A stretch of DNA of 64,000 nucleotides, taken from positions 32,651,626-32,715,625 of the forward strand of contig JAVMKO010000004.1 in assembly GCA_032164245.1 (NCBI GenBank), given 5' to 3'. Source of the DNA: Sternotherus odoratus. Its lineage: Eukaryota > Chordata > Testudines > Kinosternidae. Of this stretch, positions 1 to 10,525 are shown piece by piece. Both the position numbers and the translations under genes were made by a program. Positions within the stretch are counted from its first letter, which is position 1; every line of letters begins with the position of its first letter. The notes under the pieces are model-generated. The model was not told the DNA's origin. It saw only the letters and a program-made list of their open reading frames with translations, and searched no databases.

Positions 1-506
1 CAAAATTATCGAATGTCTGCTAACTTGAGATGGCAAGAACCTGATTTTCAGACTTCATGGCATTTTTCTGGCGTTTTATATGTTCAAGGCAAAGGTCTAA
101 TTGACATTGAGTACCCAGAAAATGAACAGAGTGAGTGTCCACTTGTGAAAAGCTTGGTTTAAGTGACTCCGAAGTATTCGTTCCCTAGGGCGACATTCAG
201 TTGCCTTAATCATGAGACCATGCTTTCTTTTCTGGCAGTGCTCACCTCATTCACTGTATACCTTCAGACTTCTGCAATAAATGAAGCAAAAGTACTATAA
301 ACATAAGTCCCTCATCACACAATGGATTAGTTCTCTGATCATCAGTCATCTTTTACACAGAATGAGGCAGGGATACTTACATGCTTTTGCAACTCCTGTC
401 ATAATGCAGATAGACACACAAGGAGATATGCATGTAACCGTGACTTAATCTAACTTTAGAAGTCAGATGTGCTTTTTCTTTAATCTATACATAATCATTT
501 TTACAG
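1..506 (+). other. USP53: USP53 intron (partial)
   Basis: No exon is recognisable here. The stretch ends in a polypyrimidine tract and a CAG acceptor at 504-506, directly before the first USP53 exon of the window. The exons encoding the N-terminal part of the catalytic domain must lie to the left of the window. Confidence 0.7.
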
Positions 507-656
507 CTGTTCTATAGGGTTACAGATGAACGGGCCAGAAATAGTGAACTTATTCTTGTGGGGATGATTTGCTACACGAGCCGACATTACTGTGCCTTTG
601 CCTTTCATACCAAGAGTTGCAAGTGGGTGCTGTTTGATGATGCTAATGTGAAAGAG
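507..656 (+). CDS. USP53: USP53 internal coding exon, end of ubiquitin-hydrolase-like domain
   Basis: This phase 0 exon of 50 codons lies between a TTTTTACAG acceptor and a GAG|GTAGGT donor. It encodes the end of the USP fold, including the motif around the catalytic-type histidine (SRHYCAFAF) and the following [11 protein letters not shown]53 is a junction-associated USP-family protein. It was long called inactive and has more recently been reported to act on K63-linked ubiquitin; loss in people causes cholestasis, and in mice deafness. The identification rests on the characteristic [10 protein letters not shown] and GMICYTS strings and on every downstream exon joining in frame. Together the eight exons in the window give 836 codons plus stop. 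With about 1070 residues in the human protein as I recall it, roughly 240 N-terminal residues lie outside. The USP53 assignment is firm; whether this copy is enzymatically active cannot be judged because the Cys-box exon is missing. Confidence 0.95.
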
Positions 657-1178
657 GTAGGTGTTGCATTATTGATGCTATATTTAATGACCTTTTTTAA
701 TGGTACATTGTTCCCCAAATATAATTTTTTCTGCATTAGAAGATGACATTTTTTTGACACCAGACTTAAGACGCAAAAAGTTCCTCATTTTCATGAAAAA
801 TAGTCTGACAAGTCAGTTTTAAGTACTAAAAAATAATAATGCACAATTTCACTCTTCTTGCAGTGTGAAATAATTAGATAGTAGATGTTAGTGTGATTTT
901 TTTTTTCTTAAAAATATAGATTTAATGAGTGTGATAAAATCTGATGGCTGTATTTGTAGTGTTGATGTTTAGCTTGCTAACTTGTATGCAAATGCTTGCT
1001 TATGCAAATTAGAGCAGAAAAAATTTAATATGAGCAGTACAGCTGCAGTTGTGTTGTGTTTTTAGAATCAGACATTCAATTCATGTAGCATGTCTTCAGT
1101 TTGTTAAGGTATGCTTATAATTGGATTTAAGTACTAGTTAGTTTTGTATTTGCAAAAATATGGACATTTTTTTATTAG
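657..1178 (+). other. USP53: USP53 intron, AT-rich
   Basis: AT-rich intron flanked by a GTAGGT donor and a TTTATTAG acceptor. I see no repeat family or other gene in it. Confidence 0.7.
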
Positions 1179-1344
1179 GTTGGAACAAAATGGAAAGATG
1201 TGGTCTCCAAGTGCATTCGATGTCACTTTCAGCCGTTGCTGCTATTTTATGCGAACCCAGATGGTACAGCTGTATCGACAGAAGATGCCCCTAAGCATAT
1301 AATTCATTGGTCTCATTACAAAGCAGCTTCAGGAGATGACTTGG
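1179..1344 (+). CDS. USP53: USP53 internal coding exon, last strand of the USP fold
   Basis: This exon of 166 bases starts in phase 0 and ends in phase 1 (TTG G|GTAATA). It encodes [19 protein letters not shown] followed by [17 protein letters not shown], the closing strand of the ubiquitin-hydrolase fold, where USP proteins typically end with an LLFY-type segment. The rest ([12 protein letters not shown]) begins the long unstructured region. The open frame runs on past the donor to a stop at 1403; that extension is intronic, since the next exon restores the USP53 sequence. Confidence 0.95.
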
Positions 1345-1660
1345 GTAATAAAGTTTTGACTAATACCATTTTTTATGGAATAATACCAATTATCTGGGGG
1401 TAATTGATTAGCTGTCCTGATTTTAAGTGCTTTTATCAATAATTATCTAAATGTCCTGTTAGCATTTGGTGTGGTATACTTAACATTAGAACTAGCAAAA
1501 ATAATGTTTTGTTGCAAATGTTAGAAAGTGGATTGACACATGGTTAAAGGACTCCTAACTAGAAACATTCTTTAACTGTAAAAACACAAATGCCTTAAAC
1601 ACTAAAATTATACAGTGGAAGAATATGGTAAATCTTACTTCTCTAAATTGGTACAGTCAA

Positions 1661-1985
1661 CCTGCAGAACTTTTTGCCAGAGGATGTTGTGAAGGCCAAG
1701 ACTATAACGGGGTTAAAGAAAGAGCTAGATAAGCTCATGGAGGATAAGTCCATCAGTGACTATTAGGCAGGATGGACAGGGATGTAAAACCATGCTCTGA
1801 AGTATCTTTAGTCTCTGTTTGCCAGAAGCTGGGAATGGGCGACAGGGAATGGATCTCTTGATGATTACCGGTTCTGTTCCTTCCCTCTGAAGTACCTGAC
1901 ATTGGCCACTGTCAGAAGACAGGATACTGGGCTAGATGTACTATTGGTCTGACCCAGTATGACTACTCTTATAGTCTTATGTTGA
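1661..1985 (+). repeat. CR1 LINE 3' end, sense orientation
   Basis: Contains the familiar CR1 tail segments in order: CTTTGCCAGAGGATGTTGTG-like text at the start, AGAAGCTGGGAATGGGCGAC in the middle, and GGTCTGACCCAGTATG near the end, followed by a short TTATAGTCTTATG-type terminal repeat. It is a 5'-truncated non-LTR retrotransposon copy inside a USP53 intron. The 3' edge is clear and the 5' edge approximate. Confidence 0.88.
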
Positions 1986-2707
1986 CCTAAGTGATCTCAC
2001 TTAACCAAGAAAGAGAACTTTGATTTTTTCTGTTGTGTGGTGTTCCATTTGTGACTAAATAGTATAACTAATAGTATTTAATTGTTAAATAGTATTTAAT
2101 ATGTAGTCATGGCATGTTTTGTCTGCAAGAGAGTAGATAGGTGACAGTATATATGTATTGGGTTTTTTGGATACACCCAAAATGGTATAAAACTGGAAAA
2201 AATGTTTTGAGGAAAAACTGTGAGCAAGTGATGGTGGTTCGGAACCTTGAAGTCTTGAGGTTGCAGAAAACAACATCTTTAGGGATTCATTATGGAAGGG
2301 CAGTACAGTCTCAGTGCCTGGTCAGAATCTAACCCTTTGACTCTGTAATGTTTGCCAGTGTTTTCTCGTGATCCTATCTGTGTTATAAAATTTGAAAGTG
2401 ATAAAGAAATGAAAATTGGATTTGGCCTGTTCCCATTCATTTCATGAACTGTTGCCTGATAGTGACCGTCTCAAGGAAGAAAATCAAAAGTGAATGCCAT
2501 CACAATATTTATATTGGCAAATTGCATAAAATGTAACATATTACAAAAATTTTCTTGTATGCCATAAACTATTAAGTGAACTATTAAGTAAAACTTAAAG
2601 TAATCCAAAACTATATTTTCTAATTCTTGAAATTAAAAATAAATGTGGTGAAGGTGTAAATGAGCAAAAATTTTATTTGTGAAGATGAATGATGTGTAAT
2701 GTTATAG
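1986..2707 (+). other. USP53: USP53 intron remainder
   Basis: No gene or recognisable repeat seen. The stretch ends in a GTTATAG acceptor at 2701-2707. Confidence 0.6.
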
Positions 2708-2857
2708 GATTTGAAAAGTCATCCATTCCAAAGTCAGAACACACAAAAGAGAATGGATTTGGAGAATGTGCTAGTCAGAAGAGCATTAAAAAATTGCAGA
2801 CCAACAATTCAGCATTCAGTAGAAGCCATCTTCAAGCAAGTGGTGGTAGAGTGCCAG
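2708..2857 (+). CDS. USP53: USP53 coding exon with a GC donor
   Basis: This 150-base exon starts and ends in phase 1. It encodes GFEKSSIPKSEHTKENGFGE and onward to SGGRVP, part of the disordered region behind the catalytic domain. The 3' boundary is CCAG|GCAAGT. Only this GC-type donor joins in frame to the next exon (giving VPVKLGHSDQ, which parallels the family's GPAKL segment). Using the GT three bases further on gives an immediate stop in the next exon. So this intron is most likely of the rare GC-AG class. Confidence 0.92.
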
Positions 2858-4160
2858 GCAAGTACCTTCTTAAATGTATAGTTTCCTAGCTTTTTTGGCA
2901 GCAGTATTATGTTGGATACATTTTCGGTAGCTGCAAAGCTTGTTCTGAAATAGTTACATCATTGGTACTGAATTTTCAGTTCACCTACCATGAAGAATGA
3001 TTAAATGACGTGAAAAACTGTATTAGAACTTAGCCACTATATGACTCAGTTCTCCACTGCCATCCTGCCCAAATAAAAATCCACTATCGTAATATGTTGG
3101 GCTGTAGTTATTGACTATAATTCTTTGCTTTTTAATTGATCTTTCCTTGTCATATGTTTGGAAAGCATAAGTAGCAATAGTCACCTCCATTTTATGGTGA
3201 GTTTCTAGTATATTTGTTAAAATATCAGTCCATTTTTTATGTATAAATCTGATTTTCAAGTTAAGACAAATTACAAAATTATCATGTCAGTATATCACAA
3301 TTGGGTGATACTGATGCGGAAAGGGCACAGCTTGCCCTCACTTCCATTCCCTCCCCCTCATTGGGTTGCCAGAGTGGTTGATACCTTAAAGACTAGTAAG
3401 AGAGATGGAATGAAGGACCTAGCCAAGAGAAACTGGTTCTGCTTAATTGAGATTTATTTCTTTTCCCTGTTAATTACCCCCCACCCCCAATCTTCCAGTG
3501 TCTAGATGTTAGCTAAAATTATTTTCTTCTTACAACTTGAAGCCTGACTTGATCGCTAGAGTTTTTAAAATTTACAGTGAAAGAAAAAAGTACGTTTAAC
3601 TTGCTATTAATTTATTTGGGACCGATGGTGACCCAAAAGGGAACACTGCTCACTGACTGGGAAACATCAATTTAAATAAAACAGATCACAGAATCTTCAC
3701 TTGAAACTCCACTATATTCTCAAAAACAAAGTCTTGCTTTTGATGCAGCAATTAGTATTAACTTTCTGCTTTGTTTTTAGTATGAGCCCTAAAGGTTAAT
3801 TTTCATTCAGCTCAAATAGTTTATATCCAGAGGGAAAACATATAGTATGGTCAATAGCTACAACTAAATCTTGTTTACATGAAGCAGTCAGTGTACACAT
3901 TTTTTCAAATTTATAATTTTACATTTGTAAAGATCCCTTTAAGGTAAGTATTATACATTATTATATATATTAACCTTAATGGATTTTGCTATGTGCAGAC
4001 TTTTTTAGATTTTTAAAATTTGAGATAGATAAATGGTGGTTCTGTAGGTTTTGTTTTTTTAAAGAAATTCTATTAATATTAACTGGAAAGTGGAAGCGTA
4101 ATTGTATGTGCTTTTTGCCACGGCTATTAAGATACGATGCAATAATGAATATTTTTGCAG
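2858..4160 (+). other. USP53: USP53 GC-AG intron
   Basis: AT-rich, with no recognisable transposon and no convincing open frame. Ends in ATTTTTGCAG. Confidence 0.6.
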
Positions 4161-4307
4161 TTAAGTTAGGGCACAGTGATCAGAAGGACAAATTAAAGGA
4201 CATCTCCAAAGAGTGTGCCCAGAAGGCAGTTGATATGAGAAACTTTTCATCCTACCTAAGAAAAGATGCAGATAGAGGACCACGAAGAGACTCTGGGAGA
4301 CAAAGAG
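4161..4307 (+). CDS. USP53: USP53 coding exon, charged linker
   Basis: This 147-base exon lies between TTTTTGCAG and AAAGAG|GTACAT, phase 1 at both ends. It encodes VKLGHSDQKDKLKDISKEC and a lysine/arginine/aspartate-rich segment (RKDADRGPRRDSGRQR). It belongs to the disordered middle of USP53. The open frame continues on both sides, but only the exon bounded by these splice sites joins its neighbours in frame. Confidence 0.93.
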
Positions 4308-4474
4308 GTACATTTAAAAATCAAACTTTAGAAACAAATGGCTAAAATAACTTTATTTAATTAGATAAATTGATATGTACTAAATTTGCTACTTTAGATA
4401 ACTAATCTTGGGATTATTTTTTTTTTCAAGTCTTCACTCTTACAGACTTTTTAAAATTTGTACCATTTAAGACC

Positions 4475-4515
4475 CTGGGTCTGTCTCTGTGTCTCTGTCT
4501 GTGTCTCTGTCTCTC
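4475..4515. repeat. Short CT/GT-rich simple repeat
   Basis: Imperfect repetition of TCTGTGTCTCTGTC units in the short intron between two USP53 exons. No function inferred. Confidence 0.7.
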
Positions 4516-4658
4516 AAATTATTCTGGCATAGCAGGAATTAAATAGTGGTTTTACACACGACAATGTCAGACAGGGAAGATTTTTATGAAAACAATGTAC
4601 TTGAAGGAGAACTTCAATAGAGCTCTTTTTTTTTTCTTTCTTTCTTTCATTTTACAAG

Positions 4659-5385
4659 ATCTAATAGGGGAAGACCGCTCTCATTTTAAGTCAGGATCAC
4701 CTCCTGCTGGAAATGGATTTAGACACTACACCGATCAGCACCTATATGGTAGCCAGGGAAGAGGGCCTTACAGACATGAAAGATTACCAAACCAAACTAG
4801 GCCTGCTGCACAGGTTTGGGGGTCAAATAAAAGAGAAGATTTTCCTGCTGGGGAGAAAATGATGAGCAGGGTTAGGGCTGACAGTGCTACTGGCTATGAT
4901 ACAGACAGCAGCCAAGACTCTAGGGATAAAGGAAGTATCAGCAGAAGCAGAAACAGAGGTTGGAAACCTATGCGAGAGACACTAAATGTGGACAGCATTT
5001 TCAGTGAGACTGAGAAAAAGCAGCATAGCCCACAGCATAAGGCAAATCCAAGCAGTAAACCTAAACATGAAAGGGAGCCGAGCTTTAACAATTGGCCAAA
5101 AGAGAACCAAACCCAGAAAGGGTTAATGACTATTTATGAAGACGAAGCAAAACAGGAGACAGGAAGTCGGAGTTCCTTGGATTCAGAAGGAAAAGGAAAT
5201 ACTGAGAAAATTAAAGGATTTACAGAAAGAAAAATCCATGCTGATAGTTGGCAGATGCAAAGAACTGAGTCTGGATATGAAAGTAGTGATCATTTCAGTA
5301 ATGAATCTGCCAATCTGGATTCGCCTATTGTTGAAGGAACTACCCCAACGGACATCAAGGGAATTAAAGAAACTGTTTCCTGCAG
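4659..5385 (+). CDS. USP53: USP53 large coding exon
   Basis: This 727-base exon starts in phase 1 after TTTTACAAG and ends in phase 2 (TGC AG|GTAATA). It carries several of the best conserved blocks of the disordered USP53 C-terminal half: [68 protein letters not shown] and [14 protein letters not shown]. These serine/arginine-rich and acidic blocks look like docking or phosphorylation segments rather than a folded domain. No frameshift or internal stop is seen. The minus-strand open frames over this exon are shadows. Confidence 0.95.
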
Positions 5386-6246
5386 GTAATACAAACATAT
5401 ACTCTACATAAGTCTTAACCAAATGTGAATTGTTTTAATGCCATGTGGTGTTTTTCTGGATTGTGGGCTGAAGTTAACTGTCTGAAATGTTCCATCTTTT
5501 ATTGTAGGCAACAGTTGTAGAAAACTAGGGAAGGTTGAAATTGGGTCTTAGAGAATGGGAGGGGTTGTGGAGAAAACAAATGCAAAGTGAAATAAACTCT
5601 TAGACTGATTATGAATTCTGTATAATCACTATGGCCCAACACTTTCACCATTCAAACCTCTTATTAACTCTTATAGGAGACTTGTACATATAAGGGCTGA
5701 AGAATTGGTCTCTGAGTAGAATTTATGGGACGGCTGATGGACAGATCAGTAAGAATGGTGTGAAATCATTGTTTCAGTATATTACAGTTCGCAAAAAAGT
5801 TTAATAGTGGTTAGGATTTGTAAAACTGGTGTATTATACCAACGTGTGCATTTACATTATAATCTCTTTGAGGCACAGATTTATTTGGTGTACTTTACCC
5901 ACTAAACTGCAAGACGTACATCTAAAGTTCTATATAAATTAAATGTTTCATTCTAGATTACATGCAACATTCCACATAAGATGATACTAAACCTTCAACA
6001 ACTTGTTTTCATGGTGCTCTAACACTGAAGACCTTAAGCAGTGTTTTCTACCTTCAAGAAATCTAAATTTTCTCTTCCTTTGAACCATGTTTTTTTGAAA
6101 GAGATAATGTATTACACCAAACTCTGTCACGTAAAATCGTCCTTACCTTCCTAGCCAATGGCTATTTTTGATAATAGAAATACTACAGATAAATAAATTT
6201 CAGTGACAAGTTGCTTATACCATGTTTTTTACATGTACTTTTCTAA
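5386..6246 (+). other. USP53: USP53 intron, first part
   Basis: AT-rich intron sequence with no gene or recognisable repeat before the MITE that starts at 6247. Confidence 0.6.
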
Positions 6247-6505
6247 GGCCGTGTCTACACTGAGCACATTACAGTGGCACAGCAGTGCTGATAGAGCAGT
6301 GCTGCTGTAAGGTACACTGTATAGCCACGCTTTGTTGGCAGGAGAGAGCTCTCCTGCTGACAGAATAAAACCACCCCCAATGAGGGGCGGTAGCTTTGTC
6401 GGTTGGAAAGTTTCACCTGCTGGAAAAGTGCTGCCCATAACACACCGCTGCAATACCCCTGACAGACAAAAGTTTTGCTGATGGAAGTGCAGTGTAGACA
6501 GAGCC
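6247..6505. mobile_element. Harbinger-type MITE with TAA target duplication
   Basis: Ends are GGCCGTGTCTACACT and AGTGTAGACAGAGCC, imperfect terminal inverted repeats. They are flanked on both sides by TAA (6244-6246 and 6506-6508), the 3-bp duplication typical of PIF/Harbinger transposons. The interior has no coding potential. Non-autonomous copy inside a USP53 intron. Confidence 0.8.
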
Positions 6506-6756
6506 TAAATCACTAAACTGCTTTCCACTAGTCCATTATCAATGATTTCTTGGTTAACACAACTCCTCGTGAGGTGTCTGGTACATCACTAAGTTTGTGT
6601 GTGTTCATCCCATTTTGCCACTACCAGTGATGCAGACTTTTCTAGATCCATCATTATAACAAGCTATAAAGGGAACTTCTTGAGACTGATTTCAGGATGC
6701 AGAGGAAAAAACATCTTGAAAGATGCCCAATGTATGTGTATTCCAGTAGGCTCTCC

Positions 6757-7031
6757 GGGTACATCTACACAGCAGTTAAACAGTTCCAGTTGGCCCCCAG
6801 GTCAACTGTCTCTGGTTGGTGATGCTGTCTATGGGATTGTAAAATTGCTGTGTAGACATTCAGGTCCAAGCTCTGGCACCCTCTTCCCTCATGGGGTCCC
6901 AGAGGTCAAGCTTCAGCCTGACCCCAAAACCCACACAGCAGGTTTTACCCACACAGTCCAAGCCAGAGTCAGCTGAGCGAGGCCAGACGCAGCTGTGTCG
7001 TGGATCTTTTATTTTAGTGTTAGATGTACCC
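6757..7031. mobile_element. MITE with GGGTACATCTA termini
   Basis: Starts GGGTACATCTACAC and ends with the inverse complement TAGATGTACCC. The interior contains a CTGTGTAGACATTC segment and an AGTCAGCTGA palindrome. I could not find a clean target duplication, so the superfamily (hAT or Harbinger) is left open. Confidence 0.65.
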
Positions 7032-8430
7032 TTCACTTTTTTTTCCCCTCACTTCCCTCAAATTCTATTTCTTGTTTTCTTTTCCTGCCAAGTTACTACA
7101 CATCTCTCCTATACTTTTAGTGATGTGTACTTCTTTTTCCCTGCCTTCTCAAGACAAGAAAGAAAATGGCAAATTTGAGAATGGTAAATTGCTCATCATC
7201 AATCCCATGCCTAGCTAAGTAGAGAGTAGTCACAGCTCCTACCAAAGGTAGTAGGAAAAGAGCTTAGGGAATCAATCCCCTTGCTATACCAAATCTGTTG
7301 AATTTTCCTTTCAAGCCTGCTATTATAACTTCCTAGTTGAATTTTGGGGTAAAGACTTATTTTAAAACTTCAGAACTAGGTACAAATGATTGGGCTGAAG
7401 TGACAATCACAACTTGTTAAGGGAAGATCTCAGTTTTAATATTGATACAAACAAGATGTTAATGAGTAAATTACGTGTCTACACTAGGCATAAGACATTT
7501 TAACACAGCCTATTTTCCTAGTCTAGACAGGTTTTATGCTTTTAAAAAATATTTTAGCTGGTCGTGGTCAGCGCAAGTGTCTGCCGTGTGTTAAGCCCCA
7601 AATGTGTTAGGTTTTAAATTTGTAAGACTTTATATTTTCAGTTGTTTGCATCTAGGTGGAGATGTTGGTAAATATCTATCAAAATATAACTGTTTTGAAT
7701 AAAAAATAAAATCCATTTTCTCCTGTGTCAGAATGCCAAAAATTAAGCCATATTTATTTTAATGGTTTTCTGGAATAGTTTTATATAAAAGGGACATGGA
7801 ACATCAAAGTGAAGTCCAATTTTTCCATTAAGGCTTACACGGGCAGGGAGGTGGGAATGTAATTCTGGCTCCGTAACACCACATTTGACCAATTTGTCTG
7901 TTTCAGACATTCTAACTTTGAGATGGTACTGTTTTTCTGCCTTGAAGCTATTAAACTAAGTTTTTAGTGCATAAAGAAGGTTCTAACTGCATGGTAAAAA
8001 TAAGAAACTTTTTATGTTGCTGTTTTCTTCAATGTGTGTCTGTGTGCTTGTGTATGTTTGTTTACAATATTTTAAAAAAATTTCTGGCAAGGGGGAGGAG
8101 AGGAGGAATTGAAAAGTTAAATATTTAAGACCACATTTTTGCATGGGCCAATTTTGAAATTTCATCAATATTTGGAGCTGAGAGCTTGTGCTTTCACACT
8201 CTGGTAACTGAGAGGAAGATTTTTAAAGGCAAGAAGGAGTTGGGCACCTACATTGGAATATTTATCATTTAAGGGGAAATTTTCAAAACCATATCCTGCT
8301 TTCTCCTTGTCCTTCATTAAGGACAAGTTTCAAGCAATTTTTGTTCCCAAATAATGCAAGTTGTCAATCACCTTTCACATCCAGCACGTCATTTTTCAAT
8401 TACAGTACTGATAACTTTGAGAACCAACTA

Positions 8431-8728
8431 CAGTAGACTCTCGATTGTCCAGGATTGGATTAACCAGGATGTGGATTAACCAGGATGTCAAAAAAAATAT
8501 GCGCAACTCACAGGGCCAGCTCTGGCTTTGCTGCCGCCCCAAGCACACACAAAAAAACCCCCACCAGGATGCAGGGCAGCCAGTGAACTAACTCCCCCTC
8601 CCCCCCAGCACTGGGTGGCTGGTGAACCAACCCCCACTCCCCATATTTCCTATGGATGGTGATTATCCGGGATTTTATTAACCAGAATTATTTTTTCCCT
8701 ATCATCCTGGATAATCGAGAGTCTACTG
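8431..8728. mobile_element. Tigger/pogo-like MITE with TA duplication
   Basis: Terminal inverted repeats CAGTAGACTCTCGATTGTCC and its near-perfect complement (one difference) are flanked by TA on both sides (8429-8430, 8729-8730), as for Tc1/mariner-pogo elements. Internal GGATTAACCAGGATG units are repeated. No transposase frame. Confidence 0.85.
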
Positions 8729-8944
8729 TATTTGTATTCTCCTTACCTGTAGAGTATACTGTTTAAACGGTAAGACTTGTAAATTTTGTTATGGGAGGAT
8801 TAGGTCCTAAATTCATGTTTGTAAAGCAAAATGTTTTATATTAAGAAACATTTAATTCTCTGTGTGTATGCTTACATATATGGGCAATTGTAATCGTGAA
8901 CTAATATTTTAATTTTAAACTATAAGGTATGTTTTATTTTTCAG

Positions 8945-9021
8945 TGACCAAAATCTGTCAATCAAATATGCTGAAAGTGTGTTGCAGTCTACCTCCCAGC
9001 AAAACAGAAACTATTTTGATG
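8945..9021 (+). CDS. USP53: USP53 small coding exon
   Basis: This 77-base exon lies between GTTTTATTTTTCAG and GAT G|GTGAGA, entering in phase 2 and leaving in phase 1. It encodes SDQNLSIKYAESVLQSTSQQ and NRNYFD. It continues the frame from the large exon and joins to the exon at 23730 across a 14.7-kb intron that has absorbed two DIRS-type elements. Confidence 0.9.
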
Positions 9022-10147
9022 GTGAGAATTTTAACTTGCATGTGTACTATAAAGTTTTCTAAAGAATCTCTAGATGTGCTGTTGTCCAAAATTGCTATTT
9101 TAACAATTACTAAATTTTAATACTGTGTAAAAAGTTGAAAGGTTCCAGATAGACTTTGCATAGTTACTGGCACTTCAAATTTTGAAGTGTTGACAACCCA
9201 ATAAAAGTGAACTTCTCCTTCTCTTACTAAGCCAACTGTTGCTGCTTGGTACTAGCTGACCAAGTCTTAGATTTGCATTGGCAATATGGGAAAGTTCACA
9301 TGTGAAGTTAATTTGTATTTGGGTGAATCTGAACAAAATCTATATAGTACTGGGAGTATGTCCCACTGGGCCACCAATTTTCCTATGGAGAGATGCCTTG
9401 TTTCCATTCTGTACGTATCTTATGTGTTTATAGCCTTTCCTTGTCATCCTGGTGGCAAGCTGACACACTTTCTCACAATGAATGCCAATATTTGGATTCA
9501 TTCTTCAAATACTGTTGACTATTACTCAGTGTTCTGACAAATCTTAATTTGAGTTCTTCACATCACAACTTGGCAACCCTGGCTAAACTGATGCCGTTTG
9601 GTATTTCGATAACCATGTTACACTTACTCAATTTTACGTGTAAACAGGTTTACGTTTATCCATCTGTGTCTCACCTTTACTGGTGACCAGTCCCAAATCA
9701 GAGAATTTAAGAACATAATTTTCAGAATAATATATACATAACTCCTTGCACACTATCCATGTATGCATTTCACTGTCATTGAGGAGTCTTGTGACACTAG
9801 CTTTCATTAGAAACTTTACATATGGTATATTTGGCGAACTAGTAAAGTAAATGCCAGAGCCAGGGGATCCCTGTAGCACTTATACACTCTGGTGCTCCTT
9901 GCCAGATGGCACCAAGAGGTCCCTGCGTCACAAAGGTGAAATCAACATTTACCGATTTAAAAGCTAGTCCTTCCAAGCCTAGCCTTTAGACCTTTATTAG
10001 AAATAGTCACAGTTCATTCTCCTCTAAGTCTTCCTTTCAAAACTTTTTTCCTAACACTTGTTAAATTGAAATCTCCATTTTTATTGCTTGCCAACAGTCG
10101 ACAACCATTGTAAGTATCTTTCTATTATGGGGATAAGAATGTGTAAC
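9022..10147 (+). other. USP53: USP53 large intron, left part
   Basis: No gene or repeat family recognised before the DIRS element. Small open frames here have no supporting features. Confidence 0.6.
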
Positions 10148-10168
10148 TTTTTTTTCTTCTTCGAGTGC

Positions 10169-10349
10169 TTGCTCATGTCCATTCCCATATGTCCATTCCC
10201 ATATGTGTGTGTGCGTTCCGCGCATGCCCGGTCCGGAAAGCTTTTCCCCAGCGGTACCCGTAGGGTCGGCAGGGGCGACCCCTGGAGTGGCGCCCTTATG
10301 GCCATGTATATATGCCCCTGCCGACCCTCCCCCCGCTCAGTTCCTTCTT
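10169..10349 (+). repeat. DIRS left inverted terminal repeat
   Basis: 181 bp, read by eye as identical to the reverse complement of 15449-15629. It begins TTGCTCATGTCCATTCCC and ends AGTTCCTTCTT. The region holds a TATATATG box-like run (around 10306-10314) that could be promoter material. Confidence 0.92.
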
Positions 10350-10525
10350 TCCGTCCGTGGCGGTTGCTGGAACAGTGCTCTTCTCTTGCGGTATCCTTAT
10401 CTCGTAGTTAGTTAGTTAGTTAGATATTTAGATAGTGCATTGTGTAGTTAATTAGAGTAGTTAGAGTTGTTGTTTACATAGATTTAGTGTTAGATAGTTA
10501 GTTCTTTGTTCCCTGGCGTCAGGTT

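Noticed and set aside
4586..4658. Extension of the large USP53 exon upstream to an ATG at 4586
   Set aside because: This stretch is the polypyrimidine tract and acceptor of the preceding intron; the exon starts at 4659.
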